45,449 bases of DNA from Tepidamorphus sp. (GTDB lineage: Bacteria > Pseudomonadota > Alphaproteobacteria > Rhizobiales > Tepidamorphaceae): assembly GCA_028280885.1 (NCBI GenBank), contig JANQKY010000092.1:1-45449 (forward strand), written 5' to 3'. This document shows positions 24,962-33,277 of the stretch, piece after piece. The first letter of the stretch is position 1; each line of letters opens with the position of its first letter. Position numbers and translations under genes: made by a program. A model generated the notes under the pieces. That model worked only from the letters and a program-made list of their open reading frames with translations. It was not told the DNA's origin and did not search any database.

Positions 24962-26265
24962 CATCCGGCCCGTCGGTTTCCGAGCGTCTCGAGGCGACGC
25001 TGGCGTGCATCGAACGGAACAATCCCGGCAATCGCATCTTCCTTTCGCTCGACACCGCGTGTGCGCAGGACGCGGCTACGCAGGCCGATGCCCGCAGGGC
25101 GGCCGGCACCACGATCGGGCCGCTCGACGGCGTGCTCGTCGCCGTCAAGGACAATCTGGCGGTGGCCGGCGTGCCGTGGACGGCCGGGATCGGGGCCTAT
25201 CGGGAGCGGATCGCTGAAGAGGACAGCGGTGTCGTCCAGCGCCTGCGCTTGGCCGGTGCGGTGATCGTCGGGACGGTCAACCTGCACGAGGGCGCGCTGG
25301 GGGCGACCACCGACAACCCGCATTTCGGCCGCTGCATCAATCCGCTGCGCGAGGGCTACACGCCCGGCGGGTCGAGTGGCGGCTCGGGCGCGGCGGTGGC
25401 CGGCGGCTATGTCGACATGGCGGTCGGCACCGATACGCTCGGATCGGTGCGGATACCGGCGGCCTATTGCGGTCTCGCCGGGTTTAAACCCACCGACGGG
25501 CTGGTGGGGCGGCAGGGCCTTGCCTATCTGAGCCCGTCCTTCGATACGATCGGGCCGCTCGCGGCTTCCGTCGGCCTGCTTAGGGCGTCGCTTGATGCCA
25601 TGGCCGGCCGCGACGGGGACCCGCGCTCGCTGGGCCAGCCGGTCAGCTGGGACTCACGGGCCGGTCCTTCCGGCGTGCGCGGCCTTACCTTCGGGGTGCC
25701 CGGGCAGATCGGCGACGTCGATTGCGAGCCGGCCGTGCTCACCGGTCTGCAACGGGCGCGCGCCGTTCTCGAAAGCCAGGGCGCGCGTGTCCTCGATATC
25801 GATCTCGGCGAATGGCATCCGGGTGCCGCCCGGCGCGGCGGGCTGATGCTCGCCGAAGCCGAGGGGGCCGTCGCCATGGCTGATTTGCTGGACCGCGCTG
25901 TGGGCGGCGTCAGCGCCCCGTTCCGTGCTCTGCTCACCTTCGGCGCCAAGATGCCGGCCGCGCGACTGGTCGATGCGCTGGACCGCATTGCCCGTGCCCG
26001 GGCAAGCTGTCATCGGGCGCTTGAAACATGCGATTTCCTGCTGACGCCGACCGCGCCGCAGCGCGCCTTTGCCCATGACGCGCCCGTGCCGGACAACCAG
26101 GCCGACCTGACCGCGCTTGCCAATCTGGCCGGCTGCCCGGCGCTCACCTTGCCCGTTGCCGCCGGGCGCGGGTTACCAGGGGCCGTTCAGATCATTGCCC
26201 GGCCCTGGCAGGACAGGCGCCTGCTGGCGACCGGCGAGGCTATCGAGGCCGCACTCGTGGGATAG
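24958..26265 (+). CDS. amidase (amidase-signature family)
   Basis: A 435-residue hydrolase with the complete Ser-cisSer-Lys triad: Lys in LVAVKDNLAVAG, cis-Ser and nucleophile region in YTPGGSSGGSGAAVAGG and TDTLGSVRIPAAYCG. It hydrolyses a C-N bond, releasing ammonia or an amine. Overlap with the ligase (ATGA) indicates coupled expression. In this locus it could act after ring-opening of a cyclic amide/imide by the PuuE-like protein, producing a free acid for CoA activation. It is not GatA: no gatB/gatC neighbours, and it is shorter. It ends five bases before the convergent crotonase. Confidence 0.93.
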   Translation: MTSGPSVSERLEATLACIERNNPGNRIFLSLDTACAQDAATQADARRAAGTTIGPLDGVLVAVKDNLAVAGVPWTAGIGAYRERIAEEDSGVVQRLRLAGAVIVGTVNLHEGALGATTDNPHFGRCINPLREGYTPGGSSGGSGAAVAGGYVDMAVGTDTLGSVRIPAAYCGLAGFKPTDGLVGRQGLAYLSPSFDTIGPLAASVGLLRASLDAMAGRDGDPRSLGQPVSWDSRAGPSGVRGLTFGVPGQIGDVDCEPAVLTGLQRARAVLESQGARVLDIDLGEWHPGAARRGGLMLAEAEGAVAMADLLDRAVGGVSAPFRALLTFGAKMPAARLVDALDRIARARASCHRALETCDFLLTPTAPQRAFAHDAPVPDNQADLTALANLAGCPALTLPVAAGRGLPGAVQIIARPWQDRRLLATGEAIEAALVG

Positions 26266-26270
26266 GCCGA

Positions 26271-27062
26271 TCAGTTGAAGTCCGGCTTGCGCTTGGTCAG
26301 AAACGCATCATAGCCCTCGCGAAAATCGCGCCCCTCGAAGGCCTGTTCGAAGACCGTGCGCAGTGCCTCGGTTTCTTCGTCACAGCCGGCCACGATCGCA
26401 TCGACCATGCGCTTGGCGACCCGGATCGAGGTCTGCGACAACTGGCAGAGTTGCTCGGCATAGGCGCGGGTTTCGGCGGCAAGCTGTTCGCTCGGCAGGA
26501 CGCGGTCGACCAGGCCGATCCTTTCGGCGCGGTGCGCGTCGATCATCGCGCCGGAAAACAATATGTCCTTGGCCCGCGCCGGGCCGACCAGATCGACGAG
26601 CTGCCTGGTGTCGGCGAAGGAATAGGCGGCCCCGATCTTCGCGGGCGGGATGGCGAAGCGGCTCGCCGCGCCGGCAAAGCGCAGGTCGCAGGCAAGCGCC
26701 AGGCCGCAGCCGCCGCCAATGCAGAGCCCGTCGATCATCGCGATCACCGGCTTGGCGACGTCGCTCACCGCCTGCTGGGCTTGCCGCACCAGCCCGTTAT
26801 AGGCGCGCGTCGTGTCGGGCGTCCGGTAGGTCTCGGCGAATTCGGAGATATCGGCGCCGGCGGAAAACGCCTTGCCGCCCGCCCCGGTCAGGATCACCAC
26901 CTTGACGTCCGGATCGGCGTCGAGCGCCGCCATCGCCAGTCCGATCGCCTCCCAGACGGCGCGGTTGATCGCGTTGTGCTTGTCGGCGCGATCGATCGTC
27001 ACGGTGGCCACCGCCTTGTCGACCGTGACCGTCAGTTCGCCGCCGGTTTCGTGCATCGCCAT
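26271..27062 (-). CDS. crotonase-fold protein (enoyl-CoA hydratase-like) lacking both usual catalytic Glu
   Basis: A 263-residue member of the crotonase superfamily. The CoA/oxyanion motifs are present: DKHNAINRAVWEA, GAGGKAFSAGADISEF, GLCIGGGCGLALACDLRFAG. The two catalytic glutamates of true enoyl-CoA hydratases appear absent: the first is Gly (GGGCGLALACD for the usual GGGCELA) and the second, usually P-E, reads I-P-P-A-K. It may therefore be a decarboxylase, isomerase or hydrolase. The start is ATG 27062 or 27056, AAAAAGG precedes. It is the last gene of the MaoC-ACAD-TRAP unit, 20 bases after dctM. Confidence 0.9.
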   Translation of the reverse strand: MAMHETGGELTVTVDKAVATVTIDRADKHNAINRAVWEAIGLAMAALDADPDVKVVILTGAGGKAFSAGADISEFAETYRTPDTTRAYNGLVRQAQQAVSDVAKPVIAMIDGLCIGGGCGLALACDLRFAGAASRFAIPPAKIGAAYSFADTRQLVDLVGPARAKDILFSGAMIDAHRAERIGLVDRVLPSEQLAAETRAYAEQLCQLSQTSIRVAKRMVDAIVAGCDEETEALRTVFEQAFEGRDFREGYDAFLTKRKPDFN

Positions 27063-27082
27063 ACCTTTTTGCCCCTTTGTCC

Positions 27083-28375
27083 TCACCGCGCCGTCGAGGG
27101 CAGCCACAATACCAGGTCCGGCACGAACAGAAGCAGGATCACGAAGGCGATCATCAGCACGCAGAAGGGCGCGGCGGCGATCGCCAGCCGGCCGATCTTC
27201 TCGCCGGTCAGGCTGTGGATCACGAACAGGTTGAAGCCGATCGGCGGCGTGATCTGCGCCATCTCGATGGTAACGATCAGGAAGACGCCGAACCAGACGG
27301 GGTCGAAGCCGGCATTGATGACCAGCGGCAGGGTGACCGGCAGCGTCATGACGATCGTCGACAGCCCGTCGAGGAAGAAGCCGAGCGCCAGATAGAACAA
27401 CAGCAGGATGAGGATCAGCATCATCGGCGCAAGCTGCATGGCGTCGATGGCGGCGGCGACATCGGTCGGGATCTGCAGGCGCGCCATCGCCTTGGACAGG
27501 AACAGCGCGCCGGTGATGATCAGGCCGATCAGGCTGCAGGTCCGGACGGTTCCCATCAGCGCGGCGCTGACGACTTTGAATGTGAACTGCCTCTCCCAGG
27601 CCGTCAGCACGAGCGCGCCGAGGACGCCGATCGCGGCGGCCTCGGTGACGGAGGCAAAGCCGAGATACATAGAACCGATCACCAGCAGCATCAAAAGCAC
27701 GGTGGGCAGCAGCTTGGTCAGGGCGGTGAAGCGGTCGGCCCAGGTGATGGTGTCGGTCTCGGCAGGCGCGAGCGCCGGATTGATGACGGCGCGCAGGGCG
27801 ATATAGGCCATGAAGAACAGCGCCAGCACGATGCCCGGAATGATGCCGGCGACGAAGAGGTCGAGGATCGAGACCTCGGCGAGCACGCCATAGACGATCA
27901 AGGGAATAGACGGCGGAATGAGGAAGCCCATCGTGCCGGACCCGGCGAGCGAGCCGACCGAGAGCATCCGGTCATAGCCGCGCGCCTCGAGTTCCTTCAG
28001 GGTGATCCGCCCGACGGTGGCCGTCGTTGCGGCGGAAGAGCCGGAAACGGCGGCAAACAGCGTGCAGCCCAGCACATTGACATGCAGAAGCCTGCCGGGC
28101 AGTGCCCGGACCCAGGGGCTCAGGCCCGAAAACAGGTTCTCCGACAGGCGTGTGCGGAACAGGATCTCGCCCATCAGGATGAACAGCGGCAGGGTGACCA
28201 GTTCCAGCGCGGTCGCCGTGCCCCAGATGTCGCCGGCGAGGAACCGGTCGACCCGCATCGACTTGAACAGGTCGAGCGACAGGATGCCGACCGACATCAG
28301 CGCCGCGCCGACCCAGATGCCGCCGAGCAGCAGCCCCGCGAGTGCGAGAACGATGAAGAGCAGGGGCGCCGTCAA
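27083..28375 (-). CDS. dctM: TRAP transporter large permease (DctM), second system
   Basis: A 430-residue TRAP-T large subunit with about 12 membrane segments. Visible features are LVTLPLFILMGEILFRTRLS, LGCTLFAAVSGSSAATTATV, GSGTMGFLIPPSIPLIVYGV, and EMAQITPPIGFNLFVIHSLT near the end. I assign the start to the TTG at 28375, which overlaps the dctQ stop as TTGA; the frame stays open far upstream, but only inside dctQ. Part of the dctPQM set embedded between acyl-CoA dehydrogenase and crotonase genes, so its cargo is presumably the acid, or a precursor of it, degraded here. Confidence 0.93.
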   Translation of the reverse strand: MTAPLLFIVLALAGLLLGGIWVGAALMSVGILSLDLFKSMRVDRFLAGDIWGTATALELVTLPLFILMGEILFRTRLSENLFSGLSPWVRALPGRLLHVNVLGCTLFAAVSGSSAATTATVGRITLKELEARGYDRMLSVGSLAGSGTMGFLIPPSIPLIVYGVLAEVSILDLFVAGIIPGIVLALFFMAYIALRAVINPALAPAETDTITWADRFTALTKLLPTVLLMLLVIGSMYLGFASVTEAAAIGVLGALVLTAWERQFTFKVVSAALMGTVRTCSLIGLIITGALFLSKAMARLQIPTDVAAAIDAMQLAPMMLILILLLFYLALGFFLDGLSTIVMTLPVTLPLVINAGFDPVWFGVFLIVTIEMAQITPPIGFNLFVIHSLTGEKIGRLAIAAAPFCVLMIAFVILLLFVPDLVLWLPSTAR

Positions 28376-28902
28376 GCCGAACCGTCCCGGGCCTTGACCA
28401 TCGACGGCTCGATCTCGGCGGCATCGCCGGTGACGAGCCGCAGCAGACGGGCGAGCATGGCCAGCGTCAGCACCCAGAACGAGGCGGCCAGCACGGCCTG
28501 CGGATAGAACAGCGGCGTGCGGGTCGGATAATAGCTCACCGAGCCGAGCTCGAAGCTGCGGGCCGCATTTTCCGTGAGCGCAACGCTGACATAGATCAGC
28601 AGGCCGAGCACGAAGACGGTGCCGCCAAGATCGAAGGCCCTTTGCAGCCGTTCCGGCAGCAGCATCACGGCTGCGTTGACCCGGATATGGCCGCCGGTGC
28701 GCAGCGTCCAGCCGGATCCGGCGAACAGGCCGGCGGCCAGCAGATAGGCGCTGTATTCGACCGCCCAGGGCTGCGACCAGTTGGCAAAGGAGGTCAACAG
28801 CACCTCGGCGATCAGCATGACCGCGAGGATGGCGATGGCGGCGGACGCGACGGCTCCCCCAACGAGACAAATGCCGTCGATCGTCCGCAACACCAGCCGC
28901 AT
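28372..28902 (-). CDS. dctQ: TRAP transporter small permease (DctQ), second system
   Basis: A 176-residue protein with four hydrophobic segments (about residues 14-36, 47-66, 87-107, 131-155). The stretch ANWSQPWAVEYSAYLLAAGL and the basic TLRTGGHIRVNAA loop match the DctQ consensus (W..E...Y, then G.H.RV). It overlaps dctM by four bases. The gap to dctP (83 bases) contains a stem-loop. Confidence 0.92.
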   Translation of the reverse strand: MRLVLRTIDGICLVGGAVASAAIAILAVMLIAEVLLTSFANWSQPWAVEYSAYLLAAGLFAGSGWTLRTGGHIRVNAAVMLLPERLQRAFDLGGTVFVLGLLIYVSVALTENAARSFELGSVSYYPTRTPLFYPQAVLAASFWVLTLAMLARLLRLVTGDAAEIEPSMVKARDGSA

Positions 28903-28938
28903 CGCTTTGTTTTCTCCCGAACCGGGGTCAAGGATGAC

Positions 28939-28964
28939 CTCCGGCAGGACATCGCCCGCCGGAG
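28939..28964 (-). terminator. dctP-dctQ intercistronic stem-loop, second TRAP system
   Basis: CTCCGGC (28939-28945) pairs with GCCGGAG (28958-28964), a 7-bp GC-rich stem in the 83-base gap between dctP and dctQ. There is no U-tract. Its position equals that of the hairpin in the first TRAP operon, suggesting the same role in keeping the binding protein in excess. Confidence 0.5.
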
Positions 28965-28985
28965 ATCAAGTCGCTGTCTTAAATT

Positions 28986-29960
28986 CTAGTTCCCGGCCTT
29001 GAATTTTTCGATCGCCCGGGCGGCCTCCGGTCCGACGCGGTCGGCGAACTCGTCGGCCATGTCGGCGGTCGCCGCCTGCATCGATTGCAGCATGTCGGCG
29101 CTCGGGGCCTGGACGGTCATGCCGTTGTCCTTGAGCTGCTGCATGCGCTTGCCGTGCTCGGCCTCCGACACCGCCCAGAAGTCCGGCTCCATCTTCGCGG
29201 CCAGCTCCTCGATCGCCGCCTGCTGCTCGGGCGTCAGCTCGTTCCAGGCGTCCAGGTTGACCGACATGATGTTGGAGGCCCAGAGATGGTTGGTGTTGTA
29301 GGTGTGGTTGAGGAACTCCCAGTATTTCTGCGCCGCCGCCGTGGTGCCCGAGGTCATCACCGCGTCGAGCTTGCCGGTGGCGAGCGCCGGCACGATGTCG
29401 GTGTTGTTCATCTGCAGGGGAACCATGCCGAGCCGCTGGACCATGGTCGCGGTATTGGCGTCATAGGTGCGCATGCGCACGCCGTCGAAATCGTCGGCCG
29501 TCTCGACGGGCTCCTTGGTGAAGAAGTTCTGGCTCGGCCAGGGCACGATGTAGAGCGCCTTCTGGTTGCGCTTTTCAAGCTCGGCCTCCCAGGTCGGGCG
29601 GACGATCTCGTGCATCTTGCGAAGCTGGCCGTAGTCGCTGATCAGGAAGGGGATCGATTCGATGCCCAGGATCGGCACGTCGCCGACATTCTGGAACGCG
29701 GCGAACTCGGCCATCTGCACCGCGCCGTCCTCGACCGCGCGCAGCGATTCGTTTGCCCGGATGCCGAGCGCGCCGCCGGGATGAACCGTCATCGTGACCT
29801 CGCCATCGGTCGCCTCGGCGACGGCGTCGGCGAAGTTCTGGGCGTTCACCGTATGAAACTCGGTCGGTCCCCAGGGGATCGAAACGTCCCAATCGGCCGC
29901 GGAGGCCGCCGAGACGGAGAATGCGGTCGCGCCTGCCAGCGCCAGAAGTCGTATCATCAT
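28986..29960 (-). CDS. dctP: TRAP transporter substrate-binding protein (DctP), second system
   Basis: A 324-residue periplasmic receptor. It starts MMIRLLALAGATAFSVSAAS, a short signal peptide with likely cleavage after SAA or ASA. The mature part shows WGPTEFHTVNAQNFADAVAE, VHPGGALGIRANESLRAVED, the conserved Arg region FDGVRMRTYDANTATMV and LATGKLDAVMTSGTTA. The ribosome binding site AAAGGGAG precedes the ATG pair. It lies 69 bases after the acyl-CoA dehydrogenase gene. The ligand is probably a carboxylate, coordinated by the conserved Arg; identity unknown. Confidence 0.93.
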   Translation of the reverse strand: MMIRLLALAGATAFSVSAASAADWDVSIPWGPTEFHTVNAQNFADAVAEATDGEVTMTVHPGGALGIRANESLRAVEDGAVQMAEFAAFQNVGDVPILGIESIPFLISDYGQLRKMHEIVRPTWEAELEKRNQKALYIVPWPSQNFFTKEPVETADDFDGVRMRTYDANTATMVQRLGMVPLQMNNTDIVPALATGKLDAVMTSGTTAAAQKYWEFLNHTYNTNHLWASNIMSVNLDAWNELTPEQQAAIEELAAKMEPDFWAVSEAEHGKRMQQLKDNGMTVQAPSADMLQSMQAATADMADEFADRVGPEAARAIEKFKAGN

Positions 29961-30029
29961 GGGTCTCCCTTTTTGTAGCGGGCCAGGGCCTTGTTTCCGG
30001 ATTTCCGCCTGGACCCGCCGGTTCGGTGC

Positions 30030-31220
30030 TCAGTCAACCGGGTTGCGGGCGATCAGCTGCCTGGCGATGATCATCCGCTGGATTTCGTTAGTGCCTTCGC
30101 CGATGCACATCAGCGGCGCGTCGCGGAAATAGCGCTCGACGTGATACTCCTTGGAATAGCCGTAGCCGCCATGGATGCGCATCGCCTCCAGCGCGTTCTC
30201 GACCGCGCTTTCGGAGGCGAAATACTTGGCCATGCCGGCCTCCATGTCGCAGCGCTCGCCGCTGTCATAGGCGCGCGCGGCGTCATAGGTGAGCAAACGC
30301 GCGGCCTGCAATCGGGTCGCCATCTCGCCGAGCTTGAGCTGGATTGCCTGGTGCTCGCAGATCGGCTTGCCGAAGGTCCTGCGGGTCTGGGCGTAGGCGA
30401 CGCTGTCGCGCAGGGCGGCGGAGGCCAGGCCGCAGCCGCGCGCGGCGATGTTGATGCGGCCGAGTTCCAGGCCGCCGAGCGCTGCCTGCATGCCGCGGCC
30501 CTCCTCGCCACCGATCAGCCGGTCGGCGGGCACGCGGTAGTCCTTGAAAATCAGTTCGGCGCTGTCGACGCCCTTGTAGCCGAGCTTTTCCATCTTGCCG
30601 GACACGCTGAAGCCCTCGCCCTTCTCGGCGATGAACATGCTCATGCCCTTGTGGCGCGGCTCCGCCTCCGGGTCGGTCTTGACGAGCAGGGCGTAGCAGG
30701 AGCCTTCGATGCCGTTGGTGATCCAGGTCTTGGCGCCGTTGATCACGTAGTCGTCGCCGTCGCGCACGGCGCGGGTGCGGATCGCCTGCAGGTCGGTGCC
30801 GGCGTCCGGCTCGGTAAGGCCCAGGCCGCCGCGCAACTCGCCGGTGGCAAAGCGCGGCAGGAAGGCTGCCTTCTGCGCCTCGGTGCCGTTGCGCTCGACG
30901 CAGGCGGCCATGATCAGGTGGCTGTTGATGATGCCGGTGAGCGACATCCAGGTCTCGGCGATCTTCTCGATCACCTTGGCGTAGGTCGTCGCGTTCAGCC
31001 CGAGCCCGCCATACTCCGTCGAGATCGTCGCGCCGAACAGCCCGAGCGCCTTCATCTGGACGACCATGTCGTGGGGATACTCATCGGCGTGGTCGAGCCG
31101 CAGGACATGGGGGCGCACGTCGCGCTCGAGCCACTTCTCGACACTGTCGAGGATCATGGCCTCTTCGTTGCTGGTGTCTGCGGCACCAGTGCCTTCGATC
31201 TGGCTGACCACGTTCGTCAT
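30030..31220 (-). CDS. acyl-CoA dehydrogenase
   Basis: A 396-residue FAD enzyme that introduces an alpha,beta double bond into an acyl-CoA. The FAD/substrate region is LRGGLGLTEPDAGTDLQAIR, followed by DYVINGAKTWITNGIEGSCY; the C-terminal helical domain has RRTFGKPICEHQAIQLKLGE and RIHGGYGYSKEYHVERYFRD. The catalytic Glu lies in IGEGTNEIQRMIIARQL, the usual place for short/medium-chain enzymes. I take ATG 31220 (MTNVVSQ), preceded by GGAGAGG. It follows the MaoC gene by 15 bases and is under operator site 3. Confidence 0.95.
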   Translation of the reverse strand: MTNVVSQIEGTGAADTSNEEAMILDSVEKWLERDVRPHVLRLDHADEYPHDMVVQMKALGLFGATISTEYGGLGLNATTYAKVIEKIAETWMSLTGIINSHLIMAACVERNGTEAQKAAFLPRFATGELRGGLGLTEPDAGTDLQAIRTRAVRDGDDYVINGAKTWITNGIEGSCYALLVKTDPEAEPRHKGMSMFIAEKGEGFSVSGKMEKLGYKGVDSAELIFKDYRVPADRLIGGEEGRGMQAALGGLELGRINIAARGCGLASAALRDSVAYAQTRRTFGKPICEHQAIQLKLGEMATRLQAARLLTYDAARAYDSGERCDMEAGMAKYFASESAVENALEAMRIHGGYGYSKEYHVERYFRDAPLMCIGEGTNEIQRMIIARQLIARNPVD

Positions 31221-31235
31221 CCTCTCCACCGGCTC

Positions 31236-31754
31236 TCAATAGCCGGCCCTGTCCTCGGTCTCGAAATCGCGCTTGGCGATCAGCATGGTGCGGCTGAATT
31301 CGCAGACCAGCGTGCCGTCCTGGTTGAAGCCGCGGGTCTTGGCGGTGACGACCCCGGCATTCGGGCGGGACTTCGACTCGCGCTTTTCCAGAACCTCGGA
31401 TTCCGCCGTCAGCGTGTCGCCGGCAAACAGCGGGTGGGTGAGTTTGATATCGGTCCAGCCGAGATTGGCGATCGCCTTCTGGCTGAGATCGGTGACGCTC
31501 ATGCCGACCATCAGGGCGACCGTGAAGGGCGAGCACAGGATCGTCTGTCCGAACTCGGAGTGCCTGGCGTATTCCTCGTCGAAATGCATCGGATGGGTGT
31601 TCATCGTCAAAAGCGTGAACCAGGTGTTTTCCGTCTGGGTGATCGTTCGGCCCGGGCGATGCTCGTAGACATCGCCGATCTCGAAATCCTCGTAGTAGCG
31701 GCCGAACCGTTCGCGGTACCGGTTCGGCGCAACCTCATGCGCGGTCGTGACCAT
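31236..31754 (-). CDS. MaoC-family acyl-CoA hydratase
   Basis: A 172-residue hot-dog-fold hydratase. The motif FTLLTMNTHPMHFDEEYAR contains the N...H.D catalytic signature of MaoC/(R)-hydratases, and GRTITQTENTWF resembles the N-terminus of mesaconyl-CoA-hydratase-like proteins. It should hydrate the enoyl-CoA made by the dehydrogenase that follows it. The start is ATG 31754, with GAGG nearby; an upstream ATG at 31811 would cross the operator and is rejected. It is the first gene of the MaoC-ACAD-dctPQM-crotonase unit. Confidence 0.93.
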   Translation of the reverse strand: MVTTAHEVAPNRYRERFGRYYEDFEIGDVYEHRPGRTITQTENTWFTLLTMNTHPMHFDEEYARHSEFGQTILCSPFTVALMVGMSVTDLSQKAIANLGWTDIKLTHPLFAGDTLTAESEVLEKRESKSRPNAGVVTAKTRGFNQDGTLVCEFSRTMLIAKRDFETEDRAGY

Positions 31755-31771
31755 GCGATCCTCGTTTTCAG

Positions 31772-31811
31772 ATTTGTCCGGACAAATTACGGCACAAGGT
31801 CGGATTGTCAA
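31772..31811 (-). promoter_or_regulatory. promoter plus TTTGTCCGGACAAA operator (site 3)
   Basis: A perfect 16-bp palindrome ATTTGTCCGGACAAAT (31772-31787) lies 18 bases upstream of the MaoC start. Reading leftward, TTGACA (31811-31806), 16 bases and TAATTT (31789-31784) form a plausible sigma-70 promoter whose -10 overlaps the palindrome, matching the layout at site 1. Confidence 0.88.
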
Positions 31812-31848
31812 GCGCGAAGCCGCCCCACGGTGTGGTCAGGGGGCGCGG

Positions 31849-33255
31849 TCAGGTCTCGCGATGTGCCAGAGTGAGGGGCACCAGGCCGGCGACATCGTCG
31901 GCCTCTTCGATGGTCGCGACGGCGGCGATCAGCGCCTGGATGGCCGCTTCGTCCAGCGGGGCCCGGCCATAGCCGGCGCAGCGGCGGAATTTCTCCGCGT
32001 TCTGGGCCGCACTCAGCGGCCGTGCCGGATGACCGAAGACGTGGTCGAGCGTCATCGCGCGGGTCGATCCGTCGGTCAGCGTGATCGTGAAGCTCTGCGG
32101 ATCGAGGGCGTTGGGGTCGGGATTGTCGTCCAGTTCCATCTCGACCTTGGCGGCCTGCCGGTGGACCTCCGGGTCGTTGCGCATCTCAGCCGAGGCAAAG
32201 TCGGGCACGTCGACGCGGCCACGCGCCAGGAAGGTGCCGGCGACGAAGCGCAGGCACAGTTTGGCGTAGTTGGCCTCCGGCTCCGGCTTGTCGGGGCGGC
32301 CGACGAGACGATAGACGAGCGGCGGGACGCGGCAGTGCACGCGGGCGATGGCGTCGGCCCCGACACCGGTGTCGGCCATGAAGCTTTGCAGCGCGTCGAC
32401 GACGCCATGGGTCAGCCGGCCGCTGGGGAAGGGCTTGTGCGCCAGCTCGACGATCTGGCTCGGCCCGTCAAGCGCGGCGAGCGCCGGCGCCAGGTCGAAC
32501 TGGTCGCCCTCGATGATCCGCAGATAGCCGTATTGGCCGTCGATGATGTCGTGCGGCGCGCGGAGCCCGGCAGCGGCGAGATCGAGCGCGCCGAGGGCTG
32601 CGCGGGCATTGAAGCCGATCTGCAGGCCGAGCAGGGTCGAGCCCTCGGCATGGGCCTGCATCGTGCCCGACGTCTGGGAATAGGCCGCGCCCATGACATT
32701 CGTGACGCCGCTCGCATCCATCGCCTCGATGCGGGCGAGTGCCGCTGCGGCGCCGAGCCCGCCGGCGGTGGCCGGCCGGAAGAAGCGCAAGGGCCCGGTC
32801 GCCGCAACGCCGACCAGCGTCGCGACATCGACGCCGGCGCACAGCGCGGTCAGGAAGGTGCGTCCATCGACCGGCCGGCCGGCGGCCGAACGGCGCTCGG
32901 CATGGGCCATCATCGCGCTGATCACGGTGGCCATCGGATGCACCACCGCGCCCTCGTGGACGCAGTCGAATTCCAGGCAATGGATCTGGTAGGAATTGAC
33001 GATCGCCGCCAGTTGCGCCGGCAGGCGCTCGCCGGTGACCCAGACGGTCGCCTCGTCGCCCGCGCCCCAGGACGAGACGACCGTGCGCAGGGTGTCGATC
33101 GAGGCGCCGCTGCTGCCGGCGATGCCGACGCCGATCGTGTCGAGCAGGAAGGTCTTGGCCTTGTCGATTTCTTCCGCGCTCAACGCCTCGAAGCGGCTGC
33201 CCGCGACATGGCTTGCGAAGCGATCGATCGCCGAGGTGGCCGACGGTCCCGTCAT
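31849..33255 (-). CDS. MmgE/PrpD family protein, paralog 2
   Basis: A 468-residue MmgE/PrpD-fold protein. Visible parts are FLLDTIGVGIAGSSGASIDT, IVNSYQIHCLEFDCVHEGAV, GALGALDLAAAGLRAPHDI, and SGRLTHGVVDALQSFM. It differs clearly from paralog 1 (22219-23562), so it is not a recent duplicate. I take ATG 33255, with CAGGAG seven bases upstream; an in-frame ATG at 33285 is possible. It is the last of a leftward three-gene unit with a GAF protein and a PuuE-like hydrolase. It may dehydrate or decarboxylate a different intermediate from that of paralog 1. Confidence 0.9.
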   Translation of the reverse strand: MTGPSATSAIDRFASHVAGSRFEALSAEEIDKAKTFLLDTIGVGIAGSSGASIDTLRTVVSSWGAGDEATVWVTGERLPAQLAAIVNSYQIHCLEFDCVHEGAVVHPMATVISAMMAHAERRSAAGRPVDGRTFLTALCAGVDVATLVGVAATGPLRFFRPATAGGLGAAAALARIEAMDASGVTNVMGAAYSQTSGTMQAHAEGSTLLGLQIGFNARAALGALDLAAAGLRAPHDIIDGQYGYLRIIEGDQFDLAPALAALDGPSQIVELAHKPFPSGRLTHGVVDALQSFMADTGVGADAIARVHCRVPPLVYRLVGRPDKPEPEANYAKLCLRFVAGTFLARGRVDVPDFASAEMRNDPEVHRQAAKVEMELDDNPDPNALDPQSFTITLTDGSTRAMTLDHVFGHPARPLSAAQNAEKFRRCAGYGRAPLDEAAIQALIAAVATIEEADDVAGLVPLTLAHRET

Positions 33256-33277
33256 TATGTTCTCCTGCTGGTATTCT

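Noticed and set aside
17667..31754. Itaconate degradation (CoA-transferase, hydratase, citramalyl-CoA lyase) as explanation of the CoA-ester locus
   Set aside because: No CitE-like lyase is encoded, the MaoC protein is much shorter than itaconyl-CoA hydratase, and the amidase and PuuE-like genes would be unexplained.
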